In this document: positions 1-11,844 of the stretch, piece by piece | How the letters are laid out: each line of letters starts with the position of its first letter | How positions within the stretch are numbered: the first letter of the stretch is position 1 | Source: Circinella umbellata | Taxonomy: Eukaryota > Mucoromycota > Mucoromycetes > Mucorales > Lichtheimiaceae | DNA length: 64,000 bases | NCBI GenBank assembly: GCA_025093555.1 | Contig: JAIWNF010000035.1 | Location: 248,001 to 312,000 of the forward strand | Direction: 5' to 3' | Position numbers and translations under genes: made by a program | The notes under the pieces: generated by a model | Told to the model about the DNA's origin: nothing | The model's input: only the letters and a program-made list of their open reading frames with translations | Database searches by the model: none

Positions 1-470
1 CTTTACTTGAACAACTCTTTCTCCTTTTTTCCTATCAAGTTTATTTCACTATCAGTTGTTGTCTAAGCGGTTGTGGCAAAAATCAATAAGGGTAAATAAA
101 CATAAAAGGAGGAAGTAAGAGGAGAAAGAAGAAGAAGTTTAGGAGACAAGATGAGAGAGGGGAAAGGGCCTTCTCACACAGGAAAAATGATCGGGTTTAT
201 CCACCTAGAAGAAAAGATTACACCAAGACATCGGATAACATTAGTTTTTTTTGGGGGGGTGATGGTAGTTGGAAAAAAAAACGGAACTCTCTTTTTGGAA
301 CCTATGTTACACACATATAATGTAAAGGTGGGCCACTTAGAAGAACATCTCCCTCCGAATATATTATTTATCAGACACAGACATAATTTAATTCATCCAA
401 CCGCAACAATTTTTTTTTTACTACTTACAGAAAATAAATAAATAAAAAAAAAAGGTTGGGATTGTGAGAG

Positions 471-480
471 GCTATAAATA
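471..480 (+). promoter_or_regulatory. TATA-like box upstream of the GPI-anchored protein gene
   Basis: A TATAAATA element lies about 95 bases before the start codon at 574. It is followed by a pyrimidine-rich stretch (about 507-570), a common layout for strongly expressed fungal genes. The assignment rests on motif and position only. Confidence 0.5.
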
Positions 481-573
481 ACAAGTTTTTAAAAGATAAA
501 TGATACTTCTTTTTTCTTCCTTACTCCTCTCACTTTTTCTTTTCAACTCACACTTTCTTTCCTTTCTTACAAA

Positions 574-1478
574 ATGAAATCTATTGTTGCTGCCATTGCT
601 GCTCTTGCCGTTGCTACTGTCTCCGCCCAACAAGGCATCGTCTCTGTCACTGCTCCTCTTAGCGGTACCGTTTACCACGCTGGTCAAAATGCTATCATTA
701 ACTGGTACATTTCATCTTTTTACTACTAACTTTATCTAACAACAATTCATCATAATACATATAACTAACATAATATAATGGAATAAAAATAGGATTAACC
801 CCACCGTCGACACTATCTCTCAAATTGTTCTTGCCAACGGTCCTTCCACTGCTCTTCAACCCGTAACCAACATTGCTCAAAACGTTGATGCTGCTGCTGG
901 TACCTACACCTGGTCTATCCCCGCCGATATCGCTCCTGGCACTGACTGTAAGTTTCAATTTGTCTCTTTTTTTTTCCCAAGGTTCTTTATCTAATTTTCA
1001 AATGTAAATTGAAAAACTGATTATGTTATTATTATTTGAATATAATTAGACGCTCTTCAATTCGGTACTTCTCCCGATGTTGCCTATGCTGGTCCTTTCA
1101 CCATCCAAGCTGGTGAAGGTTCTTGTAAGTATAATTATATCTATATTTGATTTGGAATTATAAAATGGTTTTTTAGTATATGTTGAGAATATGATAAAAT
1201 GGCTGCTAAATAAACAATTTTTATAAAATATAGCCAACGCTTCTTCATCTGCTGTACCATCTCCCTCTGCCTCTGCCTCCGCCTCTGCTTCTGCCTCTGC
1301 TTCTGCTTCTGCCTCTCCCTCTGGTTCAGGATCCGCATCTGCTTCTAAGGGTCCTGCTACCTCTGCCTCTGCTTCTGACGCCGAAAAGACCAATGATGAA
1401 AGTGCTGCCGTCAAGTCTCAACCCGCTGCTCTTGCTGCTCTTGCCATTGCTGGTGTTGCTGCTGTTGCCATGGTTTAA
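574..1478 (+). CDS. Ser-rich GPI-anchored surface protein (Kre9/Knh1-type N-terminal domain)
   Basis: Four exons (574-704, 793-947, 1050-1124, 1234-1478) give 201 residues. Residues 1-18 form a signal peptide ending in TVSA. Next is a beta-sandwich-like region with the pattern of the Ser/Thr-rich GPI-anchored membrane family found in Kre9/Knh1: a start like V-T-A-P-L-S-G-T-V, then N-W, and GTYTWSIP near the end of exon 2. Exon 4 codes a Ser-Ala repeat tract (about residues 125-165), expected to be O-mannosylated. The protein ends in a hydrophobic tail (AALAALAIAGVAAVAMV) typical of a GPI-attachment signal. A cell wall or plasma membrane surface protein is the likely role, and no enzymatic function is implied. 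Alternating GCT/GCC and TCT/TCC codons create a repetitive DNA stretch that also stays open on the other strand. Its richer codon use than its surroundings suggests high expression. Confidence 0.85.
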
Positions 1479-4400
1479 GTTTAATAATTTATCTTCTTAA
1501 CCTAACAGCAATTACAAAAAAAAACACCTCACAAGCATACAATATACACAACTTAGCAGAATAACAAATCAGCAAACAGTACCAATTATAAAGTTCATTT
1601 TATTTTTCTTTTGTAAACCAAATCTTTTTATTTTTATTACTTTTTTTTCCCTTTTCTTTCTTAATGTAATATGCTAAGAATAAGAACTTAATAATTCTTT
1701 TTCTCTATATACTCCGCGAATAGTCATCTCTTTACTCCTTTACTCTTTATATACGAGTGTTATAATAAAAACCATATAATATATTTATAATTAATCATTT
1801 ATTATCACATTATTATCATATTATTAATGTAGTTGGTTTCTTTTTTCCTTTTTCAATTCCAAAGAATAGTGATCAACATCTTCGGAATGTTATGGAAAGG
1901 TAACACAGATATAATTGACCAAATTTGTTACTTGTTGATATTTGTACAACCAGTTAGGAATTTCCTTCTCCACTTTTTAAAGTAATATTTTTAAAACAAT
2001 AAGAGTGGAGTAAATACGCTGTATGTGTGTGAGTGTGAGCGTGTTCGTGTATGTTTTATGTATAAATGTTTATACAAGTTACAGAAACTTGAGAAAAGTT
2101 TTTTTTTTCAGAGTCAGTTACCCAGGATCGCCCACCTAAAAAAAACCCGTGGTGTAGATCCCCCATTCTTAGCTGAATATGGGTAATAAAAAAAAAAGAA
2201 GAAATAAGTGAAAGAAGAGAAAACATTATAAAGAGAATCAATCAATTCCTTTTCATATTTATTATTTATACAAGACCCTAGTTTTGAAAGGTCTGTGCAC
2301 GTATATTTTAGTTTGGAAAAAGAAACTATTTAAACAAGCTTTTTTTTTTAATTTCCCCAAGCATTTTTATATATAAAAAGCTTGCTATGCACTAAAAAGT
2401 TATTCAAAGACACATTTTTTTAGTGTTGTTATGCTTATGGTGTGTGTGTGTGTGTTATGCGTGATTTTTGAATATAAAATATAATATAAAAAAGAAACTC
2501 CTCTCAACATCACACAAACATTTTCAATTTTTCGAGTAACCTTGCATATTTTATATAAGATGAGTATATTATTTAGTAACTAACTTTTGTGATGACTTGT
2601 CGAGACCATTCCATATAGGTTTTGTGCTTCAAAAATTTACACATGGCCATTTTCACCTTTTTATTTTATTACATCTTACAAAAGCTGGCCTGGACTCATT
2701 TTTGCGATACGTTTAAGGTCCGAATTATATCCGCGTTCGCCCTCTCCTCGTTCTTCTCCGTTTAAGAACCTCTAGTTTGAAAAAAAAAAAGTATATTCCT
2801 AATCATACAAATCTTTTATTTATCAAGGTAAAAAAAAAAAAAAAGAGTGAAAAAAGAAAAGAAAGGGGGGTGGGTTGAGGGGAAACACACAGACGGAAAA
2901 AGGGATTATTTTGCATAAAAGTATGACAGGTGACTTGATACTAATAATAATACTATGTTACCTTATTATTTCGTCCATCCTCTTAGTAAATAACATGATA
3001 GTGTGTTCCGTTGTCAAGTTACTATGTTAATGTTGATCTCATTAAATCACAGTTTTTTTTCTTTAATCCGTTGCTAAGAAACACACAAGCCCAAGTGTGG
3101 TTTATACTTCTTCGTTCTCAAATAAATAAAATATAAAGGTCGATCTGAAACATATATAAATTAGACATTATTTTCTGAGTTTCGATTACGTTTTCTTGGG
3201 GGGTGAAAAAGGAAAAATAAATATACACATAACATCTTTCGATTACCTTTTATGGGATTTTTTTTCAGTTAAGTCGTCGTACGAACTAAAATTGTGTATT
3301 TTTTTTGTGTGTACTCTATGAAACCAAAAAGAAAAGATCGCTAACTTTTTCAGTTATTTTACGATAAAGGATTCAATCCATGCTTTAAATGGCTATGTTT
3401 GGAAAATACCACGCGTTTTTTAGGCATTGTGATGTTTTTGATAATGGTGCTACTTAATTCCAGGTATTAAATAAGATATACCCGCTTCTAAAGCATTTTT
3501 TATATGCAGAATCGGCAAAAATAAAAGATAAGCAATGTAAATTATTCCTTTTTTTTGACTTCAAGAAAAAAGCGATTGATAGTTTATTACGCTGTTCGTT
3601 TTCTCTTCCTTAATAAGACCTTCACGATCGGCCCGATAGTTTTTATACATCAAAAAGATTTATTTTAAATTATAGTCTGTTTGTTTGTTTTGTATATGCT
3701 GTATAACAACTTTTTCTTTCCACTCTTATTATAGAAACAAAAAACTTGCTTGTCAACAATATAAAGTTTTTTTGCCGTTTTATTTAAAAAGCAGGCAATC
3801 AGCTATTTTTGTTTTGTTTCTAAGCATTTTTGTTTTGTTGTGTAGTGCTTGAACCCCCAATTCAGGTCATCATATAAATAAAAATAAAATGCCAAGGTAT
3901 TTTTTTTTCTTATCATAACATCCCGAGAAAAACAACTGTGTGAACCATATGGGGTGTTTTTTTGGGGGTGTATGTGGAAGACAGAGAAAAGAGAGGATAA
4001 AAAGAATAAAAAATATAATTCCCTTTCTGTTTATCAGTGAAGGAGCATAAAATGTATCCCATGAATACCTATAGTAAACGACTTGTCATAAAAATGAACA
4101 CTTAATAATATATCATTATTTCCATTTTATGCTGCTTTATGTGTTATATATGAGATAATTGTTATAATATGTAATTAAAGATGATTGTGTACATACTTCA
4201 ATATCTTCTCGAATTGTTTTAACCCAAAAAATCATATGATGAGTAACAATGTAAATGCTAACTTGTCATTGTTTTGGTAATATTTTTAGTTACTTGTGGT
4301 CATCTAATGTTAAACCCCAATATATGTGGTTCAATTCTTGGCTTATTTAAAGAAAGCTTACTTTCCCTAAATATAATAGTGTCACCGGATACAAAGGAAT

Positions 4401-5846
4401 TCTTCGGGAGGCTTGTCCGAGAGAAAAAATATGTTAAAGTTTTGCTAAATGTAAAAAGCCATAAATATTAAATATATTTTAGTCTTTATTTTTAGTGTGA
4501 GAGTTTATTGTATATGTAGGATGAATTTTTGGTTTAGTCTTATATCTATAAAAAAATAATGCCGACTAAGAAGAAAAATGAATAGTTTAATTTATGTAGA
4601 ACCAAAAGATTGAAGAAAGGAATTATATATTAAAGTAGTTTGACAGCTCTTTTCAGAAAAAATAATTAGGGTGATAGTAATATCTATCTTTTGGAAGTAA
4701 AAGTTTCACAAACATAATGATACATGTAAGCTTCGTTGTAATACGTATAACTTGTAGTTATATACTTTTATGTACACAATAGCATAAGGTATTAGTACAA
4801 AAACAATGACAAGATAATGTTATACGTATTATTTTTTATTTCACAAAAAAAGTACATTGTTTGCAACACAAGAGGTTACTATTAAAAAGAAATTTATCAA
4901 AGTAATTATTTTATATGCTTTCATCGACTAAACGGAAAATGTATTTATTTTTATAGTTTAAGCATGCAGCTGAATAATACCCCAGAGAATTCTATGGGCG
5001 TTTTTTATTTTTAATCGGTAAAAGTGAACAGAGCAAGAATAGATTGACGATCAAGATATTATTAGATGATTTAGTTTTATTCATCATCTCCTTTTTTTTT
5101 TTTGTCATTGATGCTTTTACCCGGATTTTTTTGTTCTTTATTTTTGTTCATGGCGTAATAAATAAAGATTCATGCACAATGATGTTGTGGCACGACAGTT
5201 GTACTACTGATGTCATTCTTTGCATTTTTTTTCCTGTACGAAAAAAAACAGTGCACACACATGAAAACAATTGATTGACATTCCACTCTACAATATAATG
5301 TTAGATAGTCATACTTAGAATATTCGACTACGCATTGATGTATAATGTCGTTTAGCCATCCGGTTTAAACAATCAAAATAATAATAATAATAATATCAAT
5401 AGAACATACCTTTTTGCTATTATTTGTTGTAGTACACATTGAAAGTAAATCTAAGATCATGAAAATGCCTCTATTAACCATAGTGTGCACTGTCAGTATT
5501 ATATTTATACAATATCCAATTCTGGTGTCTTTTTAATTGAAAACACTTCGCGCTATTTGTTTTAATCGAATATATCAAAATATTATGTTTAAAGCAATAT
5601 TTTGTTATGTATCGTTACTGTGGAAGCTCACACTTTTTTTTACATGACTTTGAGTAAAAAGTTCACATGGATTACTATCATTTTTTACACCCCCTTATTT
5701 GTTACAGAGAAATGGTATTTTTATTTGTTACACAAAATGTTAAAAAGTAAATAATCTTTATTAAAAGAAAAGTATGTGTTGCTAACAAGTAGCTATTAAT
5801 ATCACATAAGTGAATAAATAACATGGATTTGGAAAATTATTTTTTT
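1479..5846. other. Long gene-poor AT-rich interval
   Basis: About 4.4 kb without a gene model I can support. It holds homopolymer T and A runs, short TG and TAA microsatellites, and several short open stretches of low-complexity or hydrophobic composition without codon bias or plausible splice structure. The 3' end of the preceding gene probably extends to about 1.7 kb, where T-rich and AATAAA-like sequence appears. I see no tRNA-like or repeat-terminus sequence here. Confidence 0.6.
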
Positions 5847-6452
5847 TTAAATAGTAACTTTAGGACCTACAGGAACACGTTCAGAATTATAACACTGAAA
5901 TTCAGCGCCTGACTCACGTGACCCCGTAACATCCATATATCCACCAACAGGACAGTCCAGTCTGTGAACGTTATTTTGTACCTTTTCCCCAACCCAAACC
6001 TATATATTAAACAATAGTAACGTTAGTAATTATAATAGATAATACTTTGTTGTAATAATTCAAAGAGTTGAAATGTCACCTCAAACTGAGCCAAGGCATC
6101 TCGATTTCCTCTGTTTTTTAATGCGTTACACATAATTTTTGTAAAGGGGCAGCATGCTTTGGTACCTGCCGATATACTGTTTCGACTGAAAGCAGCTCTT
6201 TTTTTCAAAAATGACATATAATTATTATCAATATTTACTAATATTAAATATTATGTATAAAAGACAATCTAATACTAAATGAAAAAAAAAAATAGCTGTA
6301 ACTTACTTTCCCTTGCCAGGAAGACCTTGTCCATCTATTTGGTAGATACCCACCCCAGTACCGTCGGTCATTGAGTTGTAAATACAATAAGAAAAAACAT
6401 AATTAGAAATAGTAAGAAAAGTAAGGACAAGAGGTAAAAATACGCGAACCAT
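5847..6452 (-). CDS. Small secreted five-cysteine protein, paralog A
   Basis: Three exons on the minus strand (6452-6307, 6197-6080, 5999-5847) give 138 residues. Residues 1-20 or so are a signal peptide beginning MVRVFLPL. The mature part starts SYC-I-Y-N, followed by M-T-D-G-T and a Q-x-D-G-Q segment. Exon 2 carries a CC pair and a single C-N, and exon 3 carries D-C-P-V-G-G-Y. These five cysteines and the intron phases (2, then 0) are shared with the two copies at 7359 and 9211. A sixth cysteine near the C terminus is unique to this copy. The second intron has a weak donor (GTGACA), chosen because it preserves phase and length. No enzyme family is recognised. A secreted small cysteine protein of unknown function, recurrent in Mucoromycota as far as I recall, is the best description. 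Confidence 0.8.
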
Positions 6453-6660
6453 AGTTGATATTTGAAAAATGTAATATAAAGAATAGATTGATTATAATAA
6501 TTATTATTATTTTTTAAAAGAAGGAAATTGTGTAAAGTAGAGTGTAAATATAGGGTTGATTATTCTTTGTTAATTGGTAAAGGTGCTTTTCTTTTATTTG
6601 TTACAAAAGTTGGTAAATGTGTGGATGAAATTATTATTTTCCAAAGTTAACACAACACGT

Positions 6661-6669
6661 TCTTATATA
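6661..6669 (-). promoter_or_regulatory. TATA-like box of paralog A
   Basis: On the minus strand the sequence TATATAAGA lies about 210 bases upstream of the start codon at 6452. The same core occurs about 190 bases before paralog B (7161-7170), suggesting the promoter was duplicated with the gene. Confidence 0.45.
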
Positions 6670-7160
6670 TACTATTTTGGTTACGAGTTTGACCACAAAA
6701 AAGGATGAATACATTTATGCCATACAATAAATGGTTCATTGTTTTCATTTTAATAGCCAAAATTCATAAAGTAATAATTTCTTCATTATGGCAAATAATT
6801 AAATTTCCCTAACAACTATTTTTTGCACCAGTGTATAAGTATAGGTCATTATTTCACTTGGTTTTATTGAAGTATGTAGTAGTTACCTATCAACAAAAAA
6901 AAAGTTGTAAGTTTTAAATGGGGATATATAATGTGACCATCAGCCACATTGTGAAGATGTTAATAAGTAACAAAAGAAACATTATTTTCATTCAATGCTT
7001 TCTTTCTCAATAAAAGTAACAACAAATGATACATTGATATGATAGGTATAGTTGAAACAATATACAAAAACTACTTATTTCATTTTTTTATTCATTTTCG
7101 TAATGACTGATTCAGTTACCAAGAAGTATTTTCCGTTGTCAGTCTTTTGGTTCAAAAGCC

Positions 7161-7170
7161 TATATATAAG
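7161..7170 (+). promoter_or_regulatory. TATA-like box of paralog B
   Basis: TATATATAAG lies about 190 bases upstream of the start at 7359 and matches the core found before divergent paralog A. The two genes share a 906-base head-to-head intergenic region, and the bases just before both start codons are identical (TATCAACT then ATGGTTCGCG). Confidence 0.45.
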
Positions 7171-7358
7171 AGACATGTTGAGCAAGTCAATACACAACAT
7201 CATCATCAACGTATTTACCCACTCTTATAACAAAAACAGAAGTACCTTTACCAGTTAACAAAAAAGATTTACATCAACTCTATATCTACACTCTATTTTA
7301 CACTACTCAACTTCTTTCTTTTAAAAATAGTTTGAATTACATTTTTCTATTATCAACT

Positions 7359-8025
7359 ATGGTTCGCGTATTTTTACCTCTTGCTCTTACTTTCCTTGCT
7401 ATTCCTAATTATGTTTTTTCTTATTGCGTTATCAATAAGTTAACGGATGGTACCTCCATAAATGCTGTACAAACTGGTGGACAATCTCTAGCAGTTCCAA
7501 AGTATGTTAATGGTTATTGTTGTTATTTCTTTTATAATTATTATAACATATTAATCATATATGTACGTAACAAAAATATTTCTTTAATTATATAGATCCG
7601 GTCGCTTCAGCAAAAATATTCTTTCTAATATGAAAGAGTGCTGTCCCTGGAAAGATTATCAATGCAATAGACGCTTCTTGAATCATCCTGAAAATGAAGT
7701 ATATTTTACAGTAAGTTAAACGAAAAATACGATATAAGATTATCTTGTTATCAATAATTCACTTCATCATGATTTTTGAATAATGAATAAACCTGAAGTT
7801 ATCAATATAACTACGTAGTGCTCACACCTATTTTTTTTATATAAAAAAAAACCTCTATTACAATTATAGGTTTCCTATGCTAAGGATGGAAAGAATGGTG
7901 GAACCCAAAAAACCTCTTGTCCTGCTTCTGGATATATCGTAGCTAGGGGAACCTTTGAAAACTTTCAATTAGAATCGTATGATGCTTCGCATTTACGTGT
8001 TCAAGGACAATCTGGAGACGATTAA
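7359..8025 (+). CDS. Small secreted five-cysteine protein, paralog B
   Basis: Three exons (7359-7501, 7596-7710, 7870-8025) give 137 residues. The signal peptide starts MVRVFLPLALTF and ends before SYC. Mature features are L-T-D-G-T, Q-T-G-G-Q, then in exon 2 R-F-S-K-N followed by E-C-C-P-W and Q-C-N-R-R, and in exon 3 S-C-P-A-S-G-Y-I-V-A. Intron phases are 2 and 0, as in copies A and C. Head-to-head orientation with paralog A and near-identical exon 1 nucleotides show a recent inverted duplication of these two. An odd number of conserved cysteines could leave one free for dimerisation; this is inference. Function unknown, likely extracellular. Confidence 0.85.
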
Positions 8026-9210
8026 AAAAAAAGAACAAACGAACAGCAACATTTTTATTAGCTTATAATAAGAAAATAATTAATTTTTTTATATGTAATT
8101 TATGTATACTCTAATAAATATTTTAATTGAAATTATCTAAATAATCGTTTAAATTCGTTATTTATTTATTTTGTAAGTACGTAGAGGATTCTACATATAT
8201 ACAGTATATATGAAATGAAAAATTACTTTTAAATTACGTATGTATTATCGTTATTTTTCTAACATTGTACATTGTGTTAGATTATAATGATTTTAATGTA
8301 CAGAGCTTATCATTATCTTTTTAGATAATAAAGTAACCAAATTACTGAAACAAACTTATATAAAAGTAAAGAGTTACATGACCATCATACCTTTTAATTT
8401 TATTCCTAATGTTACGTATTGCTGCGAAAGGTTGAAACTATCAACAAAAATATTTCAATCAACAATGAGTTAAATATATCAGTTTTCATATTGTTTAACA
8501 ATGCGCTTTACTATATATGTTAAAAAATAATGTTCTTTGCGTATCAATTAATATTTAAAGAAAAAGACATTTTCTATAGTGGCTTATATGTTAAAAAATA
8601 AGTACGTACTATAGAAACAATTTCAATATAAGATCTTTATGATGTTTCAAAACAGTATAACATTAATATATATTACCATCAACTAATTTAGCTGGCTTAT
8701 TTACTAGAATTTATTTATTTATACTGATAATATTAGAGGTCAGCCTACGAACGTATTAAAAATACTGTTACGTACAAAGGAGTTTTTTGTTTTGCTTTGC
8801 TTTATACAAATCAATTATATAGTATGAGATACGACAAACTTCTTTTCAAAGAATTATGAAGAAACAAGACTTTGAATAGAAACATAATGTGTACAACCTA
8901 TAAACGAAAAATCTTGGGTGATTTTTTTTAAATCTATTGTTATACAAAAAAATCAATTAATTAAATAATGAAACAATATATTCAGTTGCTCGCTTTGCTA
9001 TGTAAAGTGTAGTAAAATATATATATATATTTTATATGGATTTCTATAAAAGTATAATAAATGTCTCTATGTAATACTAAATAACTAAATACAAATTTAG
9101 AAGAACGGTATAGTTTATACAGAACTCTCTACTAGATACTTATATTCTATAATAATATAAATGAAATGTTTATATTGTTAATTTAATAAAACAGGAAAGT
9201 ATCATTTTGT
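8026..9210. other. Intergenic region between convergent paralogs B and C
   Basis: About 1.2 kb of strongly AT-rich sequence between the 3' ends of two convergent genes. It contains AATAAA-like signals just past 8040 and several TACGTA palindromes. I see no coding signal. Confidence 0.6.
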
Positions 9211-9876
9211 CTACAAATAATGATAGATAACAGTATTATTGAGGTCATAAACTTCATATTTGGGTTTCTCAAATGTTCCTGTTGCTACGATATATCCTCC
9301 AGCAGGACATGCAGTTCGAAATTCGTGTTCATGTGGTCCACCCCTTTTAAAAATAGATAACTATAATACATATATATATATTAAAATATACATGAACATA
9401 GACATAATATTAAATAACTAGTACTAGTAATAATATGGGCAATTCATTCGATACATTTTTTCTTTTCTTTTCTGTTTTTTTTTTAGAAAAAAGAAGAGAG
9501 CACAGAGAGCCAACATTAACTTACCAAAAATCCGACAGAGTAATTTCTATCAGATTCTACATTATTACATTGTTTGTTACTCCATGCACAGCATTTTCTA
9601 TCATCTTGAAAAATTCTATGTCTAAAGCGACGTGTTCTACAAATAACCAATCAAGTATTATTATAAATATTATCTTTTATTTTAATGTTGGTGCTAGTAT
9701 ATATACAAAAGAAATACTTACGCTGCTTTTGCAAAGGGTCTTTGGCCCTCGATTTGTTCAGCATAGAAATAGGTACCATCTGTCATTCTGTTGTAAATAC
9801 AATAAGAATAAACACAGTGAGGCAAAATGGTAAAAAATATAAAGAAAAGAGATAACAAGAAGTATACACGAGTCAT
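9211..9876 (-). CDS. Small secreted five-cysteine protein, paralog C
   Basis: Three minus-strand exons (9876-9722, 9636-9525, 9360-9211) give 138 residues. The signal peptide begins MTRVYFLL and ends before SYC-I-Y-N. The mature region has M-T-D-G-T, Q-I-E-G-Q, then R-K-C-C-A-W-S-N and Q-C-N-N in exon 2, and A-C-P-A-G-G-Y-I-V-A in exon 3. Exon sizes and intron phases match paralogs A and B, but the sequence is closer to the broken copy at 10748-11442. The first member of the CC pair and the tryptophan after it are conserved in three of four copies. A TATA-like CTTATATA complement lies about 75 bases upstream (9949-9956). Secreted protein, function unknown. Confidence 0.82.
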
Positions 9877-10747
9877 GTTTATTGAAGGGGTGAAAAAAGA
9901 AGTACGTAGGTTGTTCTTTGCAAACAATCGTTTTATTTTCTGTCCTGTCTTATATAATGCATCGTAATCGAGGAAGTTAAAATCTTTGATTTGAGTTACT
10001 ACTTTTTATGGTGAAAAGCCGAAAATGCATAAAACAATAAGAAGCTGGGGGAGGGGCTTTAGATACAAAGAGCATAATATTCCAAACAGTGAATATGTGC
10101 CCTTCAAATAATAAAAGTAATTTTTCATTATTATTTTTTTACATATATATATTGATTGTGTTAAAGACAATTTGACTATATTGTTCAAGTTTTTATTATC
10201 AATTTATTTGTTTTCTTTTGCCACTATTGTTGTCTATTTGTAAATGAGTTATATTTGTCTTCCCCCCTCAATTTATTATTAATTTTATTTACATCGCACT
10301 TTATCTAAATGGGTAATATAATCATCTTTTTTCAAATAACTTTGGTATTAAAACTAACTAATTACGTAGAAATAATGAAAGATGACTACTATGGATAACA
10401 ATCTAATTAATAGAAATCTTGGGCGAAGAGTTGCACTTAGTAATGTCCATAGCTTCGTATTATATACATAAAAAAGGTAAGCTGTTAAATAAATCTGTTT
10501 CTTTTTTATTATAGAATAGAAGAGCTACGGTGAAATAAACAGATATATACTCATACAACCTATAAAACAGCTTGAAACAGCTTGCTTTCTTTTTAAATAC
10601 TACAAGATTTTGTTTTTACAAAATACATTATATATATATATGTAAGTGCTTAATAAATGTCTAGGTATGACAATAAATAAATAAAAGTACGAGATAGATA
10701 TGTAATATCTTTTTCAATAATAATATAAATATAATAATAATCTAGTT

Positions 10748-11144
10748 TTAGTGGGCGTTTTGACTGAGACGATTGTGGTCGGCATCATAAGTTTCATATA
10801 TAACTTGACCGAACGAAACCGTAGCTACAACATAACCTCCAGCGGAACAAGTGACTATATATACACCGCCATAACTCAATTTATCTTTTATTCATTACCC
10901 GTAAGATATGTAACTACGTACAGCATATTATATAGATAAAAAGTATTATTATCTAATTGTAGAAAGAGAGGGATGGGTATTGCGATATAATGGTTGGACC
11001 TGTCTAGTATAGTTTCCTTTATGTGGACTTACTTCAAGAATGATCGGGTTTCCTTTAAAACGTGCTTTACTGCATTGATTGTTGCTCCAAGCACAGCATC
11101 TAATTTCGCCCATAGGTATCCTTTCATGCTTGAAACGACGATTT
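10748..11144 (-). pseudogene. Secreted five-cysteine paralog D, exons 2 and 3
   Basis: The minus strand carries a clear exon 2 (11144-11033), preceded by a TTTAG acceptor and followed by a GTAAGT donor. It codes N-R-R-F, R-C-C-A-W-S-N and Q-C-S-K, and is the same length (112 nt) as exon 2 of paralog C. Downstream is the family C-terminal block (about 10870-10748): T-C-S-A-G-G-Y-V-V-A and a stop. No acceptor in the correct phase joins the two: the available AG sites put the C-terminal block in phase 1 or 2, whereas the donor is phase 0. The matching first exon is not upstream on this strand; it lies at 11291-11442 on the opposite strand. I therefore call this a broken copy. Confidence 0.75.
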
Positions 11145-11290
11145 CTAAATTATACATGTTTATGAACCAAAAATAAATAAAAAGTATTTCCACAAATGAC
11201 TTCAAAAAATCTTTAATAAGATTTCGTATGTACCTAATTTATTTTATTTGTTTTTTCAGTATTACGTATAGTTTATTAACAAGTACATGA

Positions 11291-11442
11291 ATGACACGTG
11301 TAACCCTATTATTATCTCTTCTGTTTACTTTTTTCACTATTTTATTTCATTGTGTTAATTCTTATTGTGTTTATCACAATATGGTTCAAAATACAACATT
11401 AAATGTTCAGCAACTTGATGGGCAAGCACTTTTTGCTCGAGG
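11291..11442 (+). pseudogene. Secreted five-cysteine paralog D, inverted exon 1
   Basis: A complete family exon 1 on the plus strand: MTRVTLLLSLLF signal peptide, then SYC-V-Y-H-N and Q-Q-L-D-G-Q, ending after 50 codons plus GG at a GTAAAA donor. Its phase (2) and final bases would join exactly to the exon 2 that starts at 11144 on the minus strand. Nothing resembling exon 2 follows on the plus strand to 11850. The simplest reading is that a segment containing only exon 1 was inverted in place within a minus-strand gene. Confidence 0.7.
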
Positions 11443-11706
11443 GTAAAAGATGTTATATATATATATACTTACGTATTAATAAAAATAGCTCTATATAAAG
11501 AAGAAGGTAGTATAGCATGGCTTTTTTTTTATATCCAATCTTAAAAAAGTTTTTGCTTTGATGATAGCTCTATTTTTGAATAGGGACTTGCTGCGGACAC
11601 TCCACTTTTATATTTTTTCAAAGATACATAACAATCTGATATAATTACGTCGTATCCAGCCATTTATACACTATATACACAGTTATTATCTTTATATAAC
11701 TTAAAA

Positions 11707-11844
11707 ATGTTTATGAAACTTATATTAGCAGTTCAACTTTTTATGAATATCGTTCAAATAATTCTAATCTTCTCTTACTGTGTCGTTATGTACACAAGTG
11801 AGAGCTGTAGTCCACATGGAGACAAGACAAACAACAACGAATAA
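11707..11844 (+). pseudogene. Possible remnant of another family exon 1
   Basis: A 45-codon open frame starts MFMKLILAV, has a hydrophobic signal-like segment and then SYC-V-V-M-Y, resembling the SYC-I-Y-N junction of the neighbouring secreted family. It then diverges to a Cys, Ser and Asn-rich end and a stop with no splice donor in the family position. Either a decayed copy or a short secreted peptide gene; the resemblance is short, so confidence is low. Confidence 0.3.

Noticed and set aside
1046..1414. 122-codon minus-strand frame rich in Ala-Glu repeats
   Set aside because: It is the mirror of the Ser-Ala repeat in the GPI-anchored protein gene and crosses that gene's introns; no start context, splice logic or family resemblance.
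5044..5274. Hydrophobic 76-codon plus-strand frame
   Set aside because: Phe/Ile runs come from poly-T stretches and there is no start context or conserved motif.
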